Part shown: positions 1 through 8,738 of the stretch, piece after piece
Position numbering within the stretch: the stretch's first letter is position 1
Layout of the letters: each line of letters starts with the position of its first letter
Assembly: GCA_021604525.1 (NCBI GenBank)
Contig: BQJD01000001.1
Coordinates: forward strand, 124,001-188,000
Length of the DNA: 64,000 nt
Origin: a marine bacterium B5-7
GTDB taxonomy: Bacteria > Pseudomonadota > Gammaproteobacteria > Arenicellales > CAJQKF01
Direction: 5' to 3'
Notes under the pieces: generated by a model
The model's input: the letters and a program-made list of their open reading frames with translations, nothing else
Told to the model about the DNA's origin: nothing
Database searches by the model: none
Position numbers and translations under genes: made by a program

Positions 1-1080
1 TTTGATGGAGTCGTCGAATCACGTCGCGTGGTAACCATTGCATCGCGTTACCAGGGAAAAGCGACATTGATCGAGTTGGTTGCGGAAGGCACGCGAGTGG
101 TTCGAGGTGATGTTCTGGCGCGTTTTGACACGAGTGAGATTGTGTCACGGGTCACTCGCCTTGAACAGGAACTGGCAATTGCCAAGGCAGAATTACAAGG
201 CCTTGAAAATGCATTGATTCCGTTGAAACTGAAAGAACTCGAGCTAACACTTGAAGATACCGCTCGTAAGCTCAGTGCTGAACAGCGTTACCTCGATGAC
301 AGCCTGAAACTCCAACAAGACAACATGGTATCGGACCAGGAAGTCTTGCTGCAAAAACGCAAAGTACGTAGCCTTGAATCTGAAGTTGAACAGGCACAGC
401 TTACATATACTCTGACACGAGACTTTTTGCATCCTGCCGAATTAGCCAAGGCGAAAACTGCAGTTTTAACTGCCGAACAATCCCTCGAGGTTGCCCGTGC
501 GCAGCTTGAGAACTCCGAAGTAACCGCTCCGGTAAATGGTGTTGTCGTTTATAAGCCGTTGAGTATAGGCAGTGAGTTTCGGCGTGTACGGGTAGGCGAC
601 ACGTTGTTTACCAATCAGCCATTCATGATATTGCCGGACATGTCCGATTTGCTCGTTGTTATCAATGTGCCAGAGACTGAGCTGGACAATGTGGAAGCGG
701 GTGCAGTTGCCTTGTTACAACCGGTTGCCTATCCAGATATCTCTTTTGAAGGCACCGTTGATCAAGTCGCAGCGGTGGCGCATTCCGTACCGGGTCGTCC
801 TGAGTGGCAAAAATATTTTCGTGTCATCATCGGACTGAATGAGAAGAATCCCAAATTACGGCCAGGCATGACCACCGTCGTACAGATTCTCTCTCACTAT
901 GCTGAAAATGTTTTGCGCATACCCCGCCGTGCGGTTAGCTGGGAAGATAATGCCCCGTTTGTCGATGTCGTAAAGAATGAACGAATCGAGCGGCGAGAGC
1001 TGGTCGTTGGGCGATCCAGTCTGGAATTTTATGAGATACGCCAAGGGCTTGAACCGGGTGAATGGATACTGATTCATTGA
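1..1080 (+). CDS. Periplasmic adaptor (HlyD/MacA-like), 5' end outside window
   Basis: The reading frame is open from the first base, so the N-terminus lies upstream; 359 residues are visible. Two half-lipoyl segments (around GKATLIELV at the start and ENSEVTAPVNGVVVYKP near residue 170) flank a long helical coiled-coil rich in Leu, Glu, Lys and Gln, followed by a beta-barrel region. This is the layout of membrane-fusion proteins that link an inner-membrane pump to the outer membrane. The stop overlaps the start of the next ATPase gene by 19 bases, and a permease follows, so the three form a MacAB-like export operon. The substrate cannot be read from the sequence. No outer-membrane channel is present on this side of the operon. 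Confidence 0.88.
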   Translation, partial: FDGVVESRRVVTIASRYQGKATLIELVAEGTRVVRGDVLARFDTSEIVSRVTRLEQELAIAKAELQGLENALIPLKLKELELTLEDTARKLSAEQRYLDDSLKLQQDNMVSDQEVLLQKRKVRSLESEVEQAQLTYTLTRDFLHPAELAKAKTAVLTAEQSLEVARAQLENSEVTAPVNGVVVYKPLSIGSEFRRVRVGDTLFTNQPFMILPDMSDLLVVINVPETELDNVEAGAVALLQPVAYPDISFEGTVDQVAAVAHSVPGRPEWQKYFRVIIGLNEKNPKLRPGMTTVVQILSHYAENVLRIPRRAVSWEDNAPFVDVVKNERIERRELVVGRSSLEFYEIRQGLEPGEWILIH

Positions 1081-1760
1081 CTGAGCCTGTTTTAAATCTC
1101 CACAGAGTCAGCCGCTCATTTACCGGCGAAAGCGGAGACGTATATGTGCTCAAGGATATTAATCTATCCATTAACCAGGGTGATTTCGTCATGGTGACGG
1201 GGCCCTCCGGTTCCGGCAAGAGTACGCTATTGCATGTGCTATCCCTGTTGTTACACCCATCTACGGGAGAGGTGGAATTCCTTGGCAGATCACTTTCAAA
1301 GGCGAGTGAAGCAGATCTTGGCCGGATTCGTGCTCAACATCTTGGCATAGTGTTCCAGCACTATGGATTGCTTGGACGTCGAAGTGCACTGGAAAACGTA
1401 AAGTTTCGCTTCCGCTACTTAGCAGACTTCTTGGGCGATGCAAACTCATCGTCCGTGGAAGCGCTTCGCAGTGTTGGTCTTGAAGGCGTTAAGGATCGGC
1501 CAGCCAGATTACTGTCTGGCGGTGAAAAGCAACGCGTTGCCATCGCCCGGGCTGTCGCTGCGAAACCGCAATTGGTGGTAGCAGATGAGCCAACCGGCAA
1601 TCTCGATCATACCAGCGCCCTGGTCGTCATGGAGGTGTTAGCGGAACTCAATCGGGCGGGTTATACACTGATAATGGTGACACATAATACGGATCTGCTT
1701 CACTTTGCATCAAGGCACTTAACGCTCACCAATGGAATGTTGCAGGAGATGCAAAACTAG
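1062..1760 (+). CDS. ABC transporter ATP-binding protein (MacB/LolD type)
   Basis: A complete 232-residue ABC ATPase. Walker A is GPSGSGKST at residues 47-55, the Q-loop glutamine is near 99, the signature LSGGE is at 151-155, Walker B LVVADE is at 171-176 and the switch histidine (MVTHNT) is near 208. Length and motif spacing match the LolD/FtsE/MacB exporter group. The start overlaps the end of the adaptor gene and the stop abuts the permease start, so translation is probably coupled across all three. It should power the neighbouring permease at the inner membrane, by the mechanotransmission scheme known for MacB. The variant glutamate after LSGG is common in this group and is not a defect. 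Confidence 0.93.
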   Translation: MDTDSLTEPVLNLHRVSRSFTGESGDVYVLKDINLSINQGDFVMVTGPSGSGKSTLLHVLSLLLHPSTGEVEFLGRSLSKASEADLGRIRAQHLGIVFQHYGLLGRRSALENVKFRFRYLADFLGDANSSSVEALRSVGLEGVKDRPARLLSGGEKQRVAIARAVAAKPQLVVADEPTGNLDHTSALVVMEVLAELNRAGYTLIMVTHNTDLLHFASRHLTLTNGMLQEMQN

Positions 1761-2969
1761 ATGTTAATGATAGTGACTCGAATTGTTTCGGCACTTTCCG
1801 ACCTGTATGAAGGCCTGCGTTCTCATCCCGGCCGTTACACCCTCGCGTGCCTTGTTGTCGCTATCGGTGTTGCGGCATTGAGTATTCTTATGGCAGTAAG
1901 TTCCGCACTGCAACTGCGGGTCGATGAAATTACCAATGAATTTGGTGCCGATGTCGTTGCGGTGATGCGTGATAATGCCCTTACTGGTCGACAACCAGGA
2001 TTGTCCACTGATCATGCCAGGCTGTTGCAAGTCAATTTTCAAAAGCTGGTTACCGCTCCACTTCGGACATTCAAAGCAAATGCACTGGGTAGTCGTGAGC
2101 CGGTAACCATAATTGCAACATCAGAGGATCTGATCGACATTCGTCGCTGGCGTATTACAGAAGGTCGTGGCCTCGATTCAGCCGATATGCGTAGTCACTC
2201 ACGTGTACTCGTCGTCAGTGAACCACAAAGCAGGGTCGCCGGATGGCGTACAGGGATGGTAGTAATCCTCGATGAAGTTCCGTTTCGAATAGCCGGTGTG
2301 ATATCGGTTGATCCGATAGATGGTTTGCCGAGCCAAGAACATCAGGAAAATGGCGAACGTTTTGCCATTATCCCGTGGACTGTAGTGCCGTTCTGGCACT
2401 CACTAGCCAATTCATCACGGCTTGATCTAGACGAAATTTTAATACGTGCAATCAATCCCGATATTACGGAAAAACTCGCTAATAATATTGGGCGGTTGCT
2501 GGCGCAGCCGGGTGTCGGCGCAGGTAGCGTATCGATAGTAACGGCTCGCAAGTTGGTAGCAAACATATCCCAACTCAAGAGTGTAATTCTTATTGCTGTT
2601 GGCGCCATCACCCTGATGTGTCTGTTGCTCGGCGCAGCCTCCTTGACGAGTCTTATGGTGCTCAACGTCCGCGAACGCATAACTGAGATTGGCCTGCGAT
2701 TGGCTCTCGGGGCGACGCGTCGACAAATCGCCGCTCTGTTCATCATGGAGTCGGTAGTGGTGACACTGACCGCCGGTCTGGTCGGAATGGTTGTTGCCAT
2801 AATTGTCAGTGGTTGGATGAATCAGTGGATTCCACTACACCTGGAATTGGAACCATCCAGCCTGATAATGCCGCCGGTATTCGCCTTGTTGCTTGGAATG
2901 GTATCGTCGTGGTGGCCAGCGCGTGCAGCAGCAGGCATAGCACCGGCCGAGGCCATGCGGGTTGACTAG
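1761..2969 (+). CDS. ABC transporter permease, FtsX/MacB family
   Basis: 402 residues with the FtsX-like arrangement: one N-terminal membrane helix (about residues 25-48), a periplasmic MacB-type core domain of roughly 200 residues, then three hydrophobic helices (about 276-300, 325-350 and 362-386). The cytoplasmic segment NVRERITEIGLRLALGATR is the classic coupling motif of this family. The gene begins on the base after the ATPase stop codon. In MacB itself ATPase and permease are fused; here they are separate polypeptides, as in many MacB-like exporters. A lipoprotein, peptide or small-molecule efflux role is likely, but the cargo is unknown. Confidence 0.9.
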   Translation: MLMIVTRIVSALSDLYEGLRSHPGRYTLACLVVAIGVAALSILMAVSSALQLRVDEITNEFGADVVAVMRDNALTGRQPGLSTDHARLLQVNFQKLVTAPLRTFKANALGSREPVTIIATSEDLIDIRRWRITEGRGLDSADMRSHSRVLVVSEPQSRVAGWRTGMVVILDEVPFRIAGVISVDPIDGLPSQEHQENGERFAIIPWTVVPFWHSLANSSRLDLDEILIRAINPDITEKLANNIGRLLAQPGVGAGSVSIVTARKLVANISQLKSVILIAVGAITLMCLLLGAASLTSLMVLNVRERITEIGLRLALGATRRQIAALFIMESVVVTLTAGLVGMVVAIIVSGWMNQWIPLHLELEPSSLIMPPVFALLLGMVSSWWPARAAAGIAPAEAMRVD

Positions 2970-3096
2970 AACCTGGCTCAAACTGGTTGCAATCCCCAAT
3001 ATGATGTTAAATGCTCGCGAAATCTGTGTCATTTGGGCGGCTTTCGCCTTGTCTCAACGACACTCGTCAATCATGAAACAGGTTCCGGACGGTGGC

Positions 3097-3936
3097 TTAG
3101 ATAAAGTCGACGACGATCTCGACAGTGTCCGTATCCGTCTGTCCATCAGCGCTCAATGTCACCTGAATATTGCCGGCAATCGCGGCGATTACCAGGCAGT
3201 TATACAGCACTTCCAATGTCCCGGTAGCACCCGGCGCAATGAGCTGACCTACACCGGACACTGAGATGCCGTCCGGGGCTGTTGCGCTGACACGTGCTTC
3301 AGTATCACCGATATTAACTACGTTTATAGTACCGATCGAAGTAGGGCAGGGGCTGACTCCGAACTCAAATGACCCTTCAAGCATAGTCGGAGAAACGTCG
3401 ACGGACACTATGCTTTCAGGATCAGGTGGTTGATTGTTGCCACCACCTCCACCGCCGCCACCTCCACCAGCGGCGACTCCCAAACCGATCACAACCGCTG
3501 CACCGGCATACAGTTTGCCGCGATCTGATGACGGTTCCTCGCCAACTTTCTCCGTAACATCGGGTAGTGACAGTGCACCTTGGGCTACGCTGAATCTAAC
3601 GGGTGCATCGTTGTTGACGAACAAACGATAGTCACCGTCTGGCAGGTAAATACAATCCGGTCGCCGTGGCGTCGTACTCGCTACGTTCTCGGGAATGACA
3701 CAAACCAGTCCATTGGGATCGGCGATGGCATCGGCCTTGATTGTCCCGTCTGTGGAAACAATGTTAATGGTCGCAGCCGGTAGTGGTCCGCCGCTGTCTC
3801 CGCGAAATACCAGATCGGTTCCCGATTGCTGAACCGATGTTGCAGTTGCCGAAATGGGTAGTGTTCCGCCAATCAGGATCAAGGCAGGCAAAATAATGCG
3901 ACCAAGCCGCTGCGCAGATAATTCGATTGACTTCAT
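3097..3936 (-). CDS. Exported protein with a ten-glycine run, function unknown
   Basis: 279 residues. The N-terminus has a signal-peptide-like stretch (about residues 12-32, ending near SATATS). A short hydrophobic segment (AGAAVVIGLGVAA, about residues 145-157) is followed at once by ten consecutive glycines encoded at 3440-3469, then a proline-rich linker. The C-terminal 100 residues look like an immunoglobulin-like beta-sandwich (alternating Val/Thr, a CPTSIG segment and a late YNC). I do not recognise the family. A plausible reading is a surface or periplasmic protein with two beta domains joined by a flexible glycine hinge. It is transcribed convergently with the export operon and lies upstream of no obvious partner. 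Confidence 0.6.
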   Translation of the reverse strand: MKSIELSAQRLGRIILPALILIGGTLPISATATSVQQSGTDLVFRGDSGGPLPAATINIVSTDGTIKADAIADPNGLVCVIPENVASTTPRRPDCIYLPDGDYRLFVNNDAPVRFSVAQGALSLPDVTEKVGEEPSSDRGKLYAGAAVVIGLGVAAGGGGGGGGGGNNQPPDPESIVSVDVSPTMLEGSFEFGVSPCPTSIGTINVVNIGDTEARVSATAPDGISVSGVGQLIAPGATGTLEVLYNCLVIAAIAGNIQVTLSADGQTDTDTVEIVVDFI

Positions 3937-4029
3937 GGACTAAAAACTCCGTTTGTTATTCTCGTCACGATGGTTTGAAATATTGCCAGATGACAATCCC
4001 AACACCAATAAAGTATAGCGGTATATAGG

Positions 4030-4641
4030 CTAGTTCGCTTTATCTTCCGCTAGCAAGTTGTTGGCACTGAATCGTTCGTCATCACTCATTCGCTCGGACA
4101 ACGCATCAAGATTGGTACGTGCTATCAAATTTCCAGCATTTGCCGCGCGCCACCACCAGACATAGGCCATCACGTAATCCTGTTTGACGCCCTCGCCGCT
4201 GGCATAAAGCGTGCCCAGGTTTAACTGCGCGCCTGCATATCCGAGTTTGGCGGAGCGCTCAAACCAGTGAAAGGCCCATTCGCTGTCTTTGGCAACACCA
4301 TCGCCTTGTGCGTATTTGATACCAAGAGCAAACTGTGCAGCACGATGATCCTGCTCAGCAGATAAACGGTACCATTCAACAGCCCTGGCCGGGTCGTGGG
4401 GAACTCCACGTCCGGTGTCGTACATCCTGCCGAGAAAGTATTGAGCTGAACGATCACCGGAATCGGCGCGAGCAGAGAAAATCATTAATGCAGTTACATA
4501 ATCGCCACGCAAATATGCATCGAACCCTTCATCTGTCGGCTGTGCCGTAGCGTTCATACTGATCGAGATGGCAGCTAATAATATGAAGAATTTCCATATG
4601 AATATTCGTTCCCAAATACAGTTCTTCAAATTTTTGTTCAT
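4030..4641 (-). CDS. Sel1-repeat protein, exported
   Basis: 203 residues. After a hydrophobic N-terminal segment (about residues 14-33, ending near MNATAQ) come three Sel1-like repeats of about 36 residues. Each carries the A-x-x-x-L-G-x-x-Y...G-x-G-V...D-x-x-x-A-x-x-W/Y pattern (YFLGRMYDTGRGVPHD, FALGIKYAQGDGVAKD and LNLGTLYASGEGVKQD). Such alpha/alpha solenoids mediate protein-protein contacts, often in the periplasm in bacteria. The neighbouring genes do not define a partner. The 251 bases upstream, towards the decayed beta-barrel gene, are AT-rich and show no recognisable element. Confidence 0.82.
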   Translation of the reverse strand: MNKNLKNCIWERIFIWKFFILLAAISISMNATAQPTDEGFDAYLRGDYVTALMIFSARADSGDRSAQYFLGRMYDTGRGVPHDPARAVEWYRLSAEQDHRAAQFALGIKYAQGDGVAKDSEWAFHWFERSAKLGYAGAQLNLGTLYASGEGVKQDYVMAYVWWWRAANAGNLIARTNLDALSERMSDDERFSANNLLAEDKAN

Positions 4642-4892
4642 GGATGATTTAGACAGTAAATTATAGAGCTCAAGTGACTAGATGAGACTGATATCGATGG
4701 ATAGCCTTGGTATTATCAAATACGACTTTGTTATTCAGAGCAAGGTACGCATGAAGATTCAGGAGCGAATTTTTATATTACCGATCCGATATTTGACCAT
4801 GTTATGCAAAATCATTCTTGCGTTGTTTCAAGTAACGATTATTACTACAATGCAAAAATAGTTATGCTTTCAGAGTGTACGGTCAATAGAGA

Positions 4893-5675
4893 TTACAATT
4901 TAAAGTTTTTCTAACAACGGTTCTGTTTGGAATTTCCCAGGGCGCTGTCTTCGCACAAGACAGTGGTGGAAAGCAATCATTGGAACAGGCGGCCAGTGAT
5001 CCCACTGCATCTATAATGAATGTGCAGGTTCAGGGCGTATATAACGGTGATTATCACAACTTGAGCAACGAATCTGGTTTTTCCATATTGTTGCGCTCTG
5101 CTCTCCCGTTTAAAATAGGCAATCTCAATCATATAGCCCGTGCGACACTACCGATAGTAACGGACACGCCTTCAGGTGCAGATGGTCGTGGTGATCTGGT
5201 GTTGTTCGATCTGATCGCATTTGATGAGAAATGGGGTCGTTGGGGACTTGGACCGGTGCTGTTAACTCCCACTGGGGCAGATGGAATAACTGCGGATAAT
5301 TGGGCGGTGTGACCTGCATTGGGATTTACTGCAAGCAATTCAAAACTTCTGTTTGGAGTGTTTAATCAAAATCTGATTTCGGTCGATACCGCTAACGGTG
5401 CGCCGGAAGCCAATGTCAGTATTTTTCAACCCATTGTTGATTATTCGTTGCCAAACAAGTGGTCCATAGGAACTTCGGAAATGAGCATTACCTATGACTG
5501 GGAGCGTAACAACTGGTCAGCATTACCGCTTGGGATAAGACTTTCAAAGCCGGTGAAAATCGGCAATATTGCTACCCAGATTTCCGGTTCGTACGAATAT
5601 AATTTTCAGGATGACTACGTCGCGCCGGAATGGACGGTGAATTTCACTATCAAGATGTTATTTCCACTTAATTAA
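4893..5675 (+). pseudogene. Decayed outer-membrane beta-barrel protein gene (in-frame TGA, no start codon)
   Basis: One frame runs from about 4893 to 5675 and is interrupted only by TGA at 5310-5312. Before the stop it encodes a signal peptide (FLTTVLFGISQGAVFAQ), then NVQVQGVYNGDY and strand-like sequence. After it the frame continues as PALGFTAS and VFNQNLISV to a C-terminal aromatic-rich strand. Proteins of this class, often annotated as transporter or neuromedin-U-like, typically read W-x-x-G-P-A-x-G-F, so the TGA replaces an expected glycine GGA by one base change. No ATG, GTG or TTG lies between the upstream stop (4887) and the signal peptide; the first usable start, TTG at 4980, would remove the signal. 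Both defects argue for a pseudogene rather than readthrough. Family assignment is by overall pattern only. Confidence 0.6.
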
Positions 5676-5704
5676 GTCTTGTAAACAAGGTTTAACCAAC
5701 GGTT

Positions 5705-6337
5705 CTATTTCTGCCACTCGTCTGGTGCAATAGATCCAACATAAGCAAGTCCGGACTCAGTCTTGTGAAAGGCATGCAGTGTTCCTGAAGGATTGGATAT
5801 TTTCGCATTTATTAATCGATTAATGTTACTGCCAAATGTCACCATCAATATATTACTACCATCGGGAATATCAATAGTTACTGATTGCTTGAGTTTTGCG
5901 ATGTCTGTTGCGTTGTCAGTGTTTGATGGAATTGGGTTTAGTGATTCCTCGATCTGTACACTTCCAACTCCAAGCGCCTCTGCAGTCGCTATTGCATCAC
6001 AAGTGCTTGCCGATCTAACCGAATAAATCGGTACGTTCCGGGATTGCAATCCCTTACCGATAGCAATAGCCATCTGCCGTTGATCGGTTGTAAGAGCTGA
6101 TGACGATTTACAATCCTCACTTGTAGTGGTCGTATTGAGTTTACTGCTGCTATTCATACCATCAGCTACCGACTGCAGAAAAAGCAGATGACCACCGTCC
6201 TGTATTTCTCCCGCTAATCTTCGCGCGTCCCATTTTCGTACTCCTGCCGAATCGTCAGCTTGTCCTGTACCGATGAAGCTCGTCACCATAAACAGTGTTG
6301 CGACAAATAATATTAGTCGTGAGTTTAAATGTTCCAT
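5705..6337 (-). CDS. Exported histidine-phosphatase-like protein lacking both catalytic histidines
   Basis: 210 residues with an N-terminal signal peptide (about residues 7-27, ending near GTGQA). The body follows the layout of exported histidine phosphatases: GGHLLFLQ near residue 49, EDCKSSSALTTDQRQMAIAIG, then ARG-independent SVRSASTCDAIATAEALG, and ILMVTFGSNIN near 163. In active members the first of these is GGHxxLMRH and the last is VTHGSN. Here the RH pair is LQ and the late histidine is phenylalanine, so the phospho-accepting and acid histidines are both absent. It is therefore probably a pseudoenzyme or a decaying gene, though the frame is intact. It may bind phosphate or sugar ligands without hydrolysis. 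Confidence 0.62.
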   Translation of the reverse strand: MEHLNSRLILFVATLFMVTSFIGTGQADDSAGVRKWDARRLAGEIQDGGHLLFLQSVADGMNSSSKLNTTTTSEDCKSSSALTTDQRQMAIAIGKGLQSRNVPIYSVRSASTCDAIATAEALGVGSVQIEESLNPIPSNTDNATDIAKLKQSVTIDIPDGSNILMVTFGSNINRLINAKISNPSGTLHAFHKTESGLAYVGSIAPDEWQK

Positions 6338-6395
6338 TATCCTTCCCCTCTTGAGTATCTGTAATGTTCTAAACAGTGAGCCTTGAGAAACATAT

Positions 6396-7457
6396 TCATC
6401 TGTCTTTTATCTTAAATCCCCTGACATAGAGCCAACCGTCCGGATCGGGTCCGGTAATCGTTTTAAAACCACTGCCCTTGCCGATTTCACTCTTCAGTCT
6501 CAGAAGCAACTTCCATTCGTCATCGTGGCCCGCCCAGAGCGAGGCGATATGCGTATCATCGGGATATTTCATGGTCGGGATGTAGAGAGACCCATTAGTC
6601 CCTACGGCAAGATCGTAGATACTTCCACCGTAGTTACCGTAGTCTGATGCATTGAAAATCTCATCGTAATGACCGTTGTTACGATCGTAGCGGCTGACTC
6701 TGCCATTTTTCACATGGTCTTCACCGAGATAAACAAATTCTGGAGTGAAAGCAATAGAGGTTGCCTGACTATCCAGAATGCGATTCCAGCTTTTACCACT
6801 GTCTTTCGATCTATAGATCCCCCGGTTTTCTTTCCCGTCACCTGTTGTGACCCACACATCATTTGTGTATGGATCAACGGCAACACGATGTATATGCAGG
6901 CCTTCCCGGTCGGGGGCGGTGAAAACCGGATCCCAGGACCCACCTCCGTTGGTGGACTTCCAAACCGTTTTCGACATTCCAGGCGACTTTGGTCCATATT
7001 CGCCAATATATATGTTACCGAATTGATCTGAAGTTATAGACCACCACAGCAAGCTGCTGTTCGTGTTCTCCCAAACCACAGTAAAACTAGCACCACCGTC
7101 TGTTGACTTGTAAAGCCGGCAGGGTGTACCAGGGTTCTTGTGGTCTTTATCCGTCGCTACGTACAGACCAGAGGAGGCTACATGGATCGCGTTGATCCGA
7201 TCTGCGAATGTGTGAACCGGTTCAATGCTTCCATTACTTTCGAGCACACGGTAAAGCTTGTTTCCTCTAGCGCCGAGAAGCTGGTTGCCTACAGGATTCA
7301 GATTAACGATACCCAGTTTGAAGTCTGTTTGCTCAACCCTATCGTCCATAATTTCCGTTTCAACAGGAAGAGGATCCGTATATTTGCTGCAGGCGCCAGC
7401 GAACAATAAGAGACTGACAATAATTACTCGGGCGATAGGGCTCATGTTGATGCGCAT
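6396..7457 (-). CDS. Lipoprotein with Asp-box (BNR/sialidase-type) beta-propeller
   Basis: 353 residues. The N-terminus carries a lipoprotein signal with lipobox FAGAC (cysteine near residue 23). At least three Asp-box motifs of the S-x-D/N-x-G-x-x-F/W kind are visible (KSTDGGASF, KSTNGGGSW and RSKDSGKSW), spaced as in six- or seven-bladed propellers. I see no sialidase catalytic set, so calling it a glycosidase would go too far; a binding or scaffolding propeller on the outer membrane is the safer reading. The start could be Met1 or Met5. It is on the same strand as the phosphatase-like gene, about 60 bases upstream of it. Confidence 0.72.
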   Translation of the reverse strand: MRINMSPIARVIIVSLLLFAGACSKYTDPLPVETEIMDDRVEQTDFKLGIVNLNPVGNQLLGARGNKLYRVLESNGSIEPVHTFADRINAIHVASSGLYVATDKDHKNPGTPCRLYKSTDGGASFTVVWENTNSSLLWWSITSDQFGNIYIGEYGPKSPGMSKTVWKSTNGGGSWDPVFTAPDREGLHIHRVAVDPYTNDVWVTTGDGKENRGIYRSKDSGKSWNRILDSQATSIAFTPEFVYLGEDHVKNGRVSRYDRNNGHYDEIFNASDYGNYGGSIYDLAVGTNGSLYIPTMKYPDDTHIASLWAGHDDEWKLLLRLKSEIGKGSGFKTITGPDPDGWLYVRGFKIKDR

Positions 7458-7970
7458 GTCTTAATGAAAGTAAAAATTCCTATTCAATGCTTCCAGGACG
7501 TTATTAGTTAAAACAACGCCCATAATGATTACGATTTACGTAACGACCAAGGGTTTTACAGAAGCCGGATTGGACGAACAACAACAGGGAAGCCGTTTGT
7601 GAAGAAGATTGGAACGTTAATGTGCAAGGCCTGCCCACGGAAGTAACTTCGAAATCGTTGCGAAGATATGCACCACAGAAAAGCGTGCACAATGTCATGC
7701 TTTGCACCCGAGTTGTTGAGTTGGCTTAGGGACGACGATGGTTTGGATCTTACTTCGGACCGACTGGAGCATGAAGCCTAACCCTTCGCTCGAAGGGAGA
7801 ACCGACGCCTTAGCTCAAACGTCAGGCAATTCCGCCGCGGGGTGCCCAGATAGTTATATTGCGGCCCGGGACGGACCCGAACTAAAAATACTCGTAATAT
7901 CAGACGGTTGTCAAAAGTCGGTATTTTAGAAAAAAGAGTAAATATCTGAAAATACAAGGATTATTCTGGA
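7458..7970. other. Gene-poor interval before tRNA-Asn
   Basis: I see no supportable protein gene here. Two short open frames (7504-7707 minus and 7738-7929 plus) have neither ribosome-binding sites nor family resemblance. Structures present are a perfect 7-bp inverted repeat with a two-base loop at 7782-7797 and an 18-nt near copy of the tRNA-Asn 3' part at 7865-7882. Together with the accessory content to the left, this is compatible with an old integration site beside the tRNA. Confidence 0.5.
7865..7882 (-). repeat. Partial duplicate of tRNA-Asn T-arm and acceptor (possible att remnant)
   Basis: Bases 7865-7882 match 7977-7994, inside tRNA-Asn, at 17 of 18 positions (single difference at 7877 against 7989). 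The copied part covers the 3' half of the T-arm and part of the 3' acceptor strand. Tyrosine integrases commonly use the 3' end of tRNA genes as the crossover region. The copy lies on the 3' side of the tRNA, where a displaced fragment would be expected. No other tRNA-like sequence surrounds it. Confidence 0.4.
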
Positions 7971-8046
7971 TGGCTCCCCGGGACGGACTCGAACCGCCGA
8001 CAAGGTGGTTAACAGCCACCTGCTCTACCAACTGAGCTACCGGGGA
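7971..8046 (-). tRNA. tRNA-Asn (GTT)
   Basis: Reading the minus strand, a 76-nt cloverleaf is complete. A 7-bp acceptor (TCCCCGG with CCGGGGA) is followed by the discriminator G and an encoded CCA at 7973-7971. The D-arm contains AGCTCAGTTGGTAGAGC. The anticodon stem GGTGG/CCACC encloses loop CTGTTAA, giving anticodon GTT. The T-loop is TTCGAGT. The match to bacterial tRNA-Asn is very close. Confidence 0.97.
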
Positions 8047-8159
8047 GTATAGGGCCGCGAATCGTACTTATCCACGGCGATCCGGTCAAGAGCAATTGTC
8101 TGCTTAATGCTACTTTAACCCCACTGAAATGGAATCTTCGGATTTCTTGGAAATTAACG

Positions 8160-8738
8160 CTACGGCCGACGACAGACCTTCCCACGTTCACGGGTCTCTT
8201 GCTCGGTATCCAGGCGCGATCGCCCGGACCACAATATGGACACCGAACGGCGCCGCTCGGTATCCGATGAACGACATACCGTTATATTGGCGCTGCTTGA
8301 CGCTTCCCCGGTATGTTTGAAAAAGAAGTATGGATTTAAGTTATTAAGCCGGATGCTGTATTTTTCCGGGTTTACCCGTGTTGATGCGATGATTTGTTCG
8401 CCTTCGTCATGGGCCTCATTGGCATTGTCGTCTTCAAAGACGAACCAGCCACTGCTCCAGTCACGATAGTCTTTGCCACCTCTGGTACATGGACTTTCTC
8501 CCAGGCGACACAGGGTAACCTGAACATTGTTGGCAATAGCGTGAGTGCGGGACAGCCGGAGTACGGACTGGATTTCTCCGACCTTTGCCTCGATCTGACT
8601 TTTCTGAATCATGCGTGCAAAGGAGGGGACGGCCGTTGCCGCCAAAATACCACAGATGATGAGTGATATCAGTAATTCGAAAAGGCTGACGCCCTGTTGT
8701 GCCCATTGTGTCCCGGTACAAGAATTCGCCTGTCGCAT
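8160..8738 (-). CDS. GspH/FimT-type minor pseudopilin
   Basis: 192 residues with a class III prepilin signal: a short hydrophilic leader ending in QQG, then VSLFELLISLIICGILAA, with the conserved glutamate at position +5 of the mature protein. After the hydrophobic helix come the FimT/GspH features AIANNVQVTLC and SSGWFVFEDDNAN and a beta-rich C-terminus ending in basic residues. Such proteins prime type IV pilus or type II secretion pseudopilus assembly after cleavage by PilD. No other pilus gene is next to it; in many gammaproteobacteria fimT genes are scattered. The C-terminal Arg-rich tail (ETRERGKVCRRP) is unusual and may reflect a late frameshift. Confidence 0.85.
   Translation of the reverse strand: MRQANSCTGTQWAQQGVSLFELLISLIICGILAATAVPSFARMIQKSQIEAKVGEIQSVLRLSRTHAIANNVQVTLCRLGESPCTRGGKDYRDWSSGWFVFEDDNANEAHDEGEQIIASTRVNPEKYSIRLNNLNPYFFFKHTGEASSSANITVCRSSDTERRRSVSILWSGRSRLDTEQETRERGKVCRRP

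Noticed and set aside
2342-2800. 152-residue minus-strand open frame inside the FtsX-like permease
   Set aside because: Shadow of the permease; Arg/Ser/Thr-rich composition with no recognisable domain.
5310-5312. Selenocysteine or stop readthrough at the in-frame TGA
   Set aside because: The position corresponds to glycine in the family, no SECIS-like hairpin was apparent and the gene also lacks a start codon.
7738-7929. 63-residue open frame in the interval before tRNA-Asn
   Set aside because: Contains only a short inverted repeat and part of the tRNA-like duplicate; no start signal or homology.
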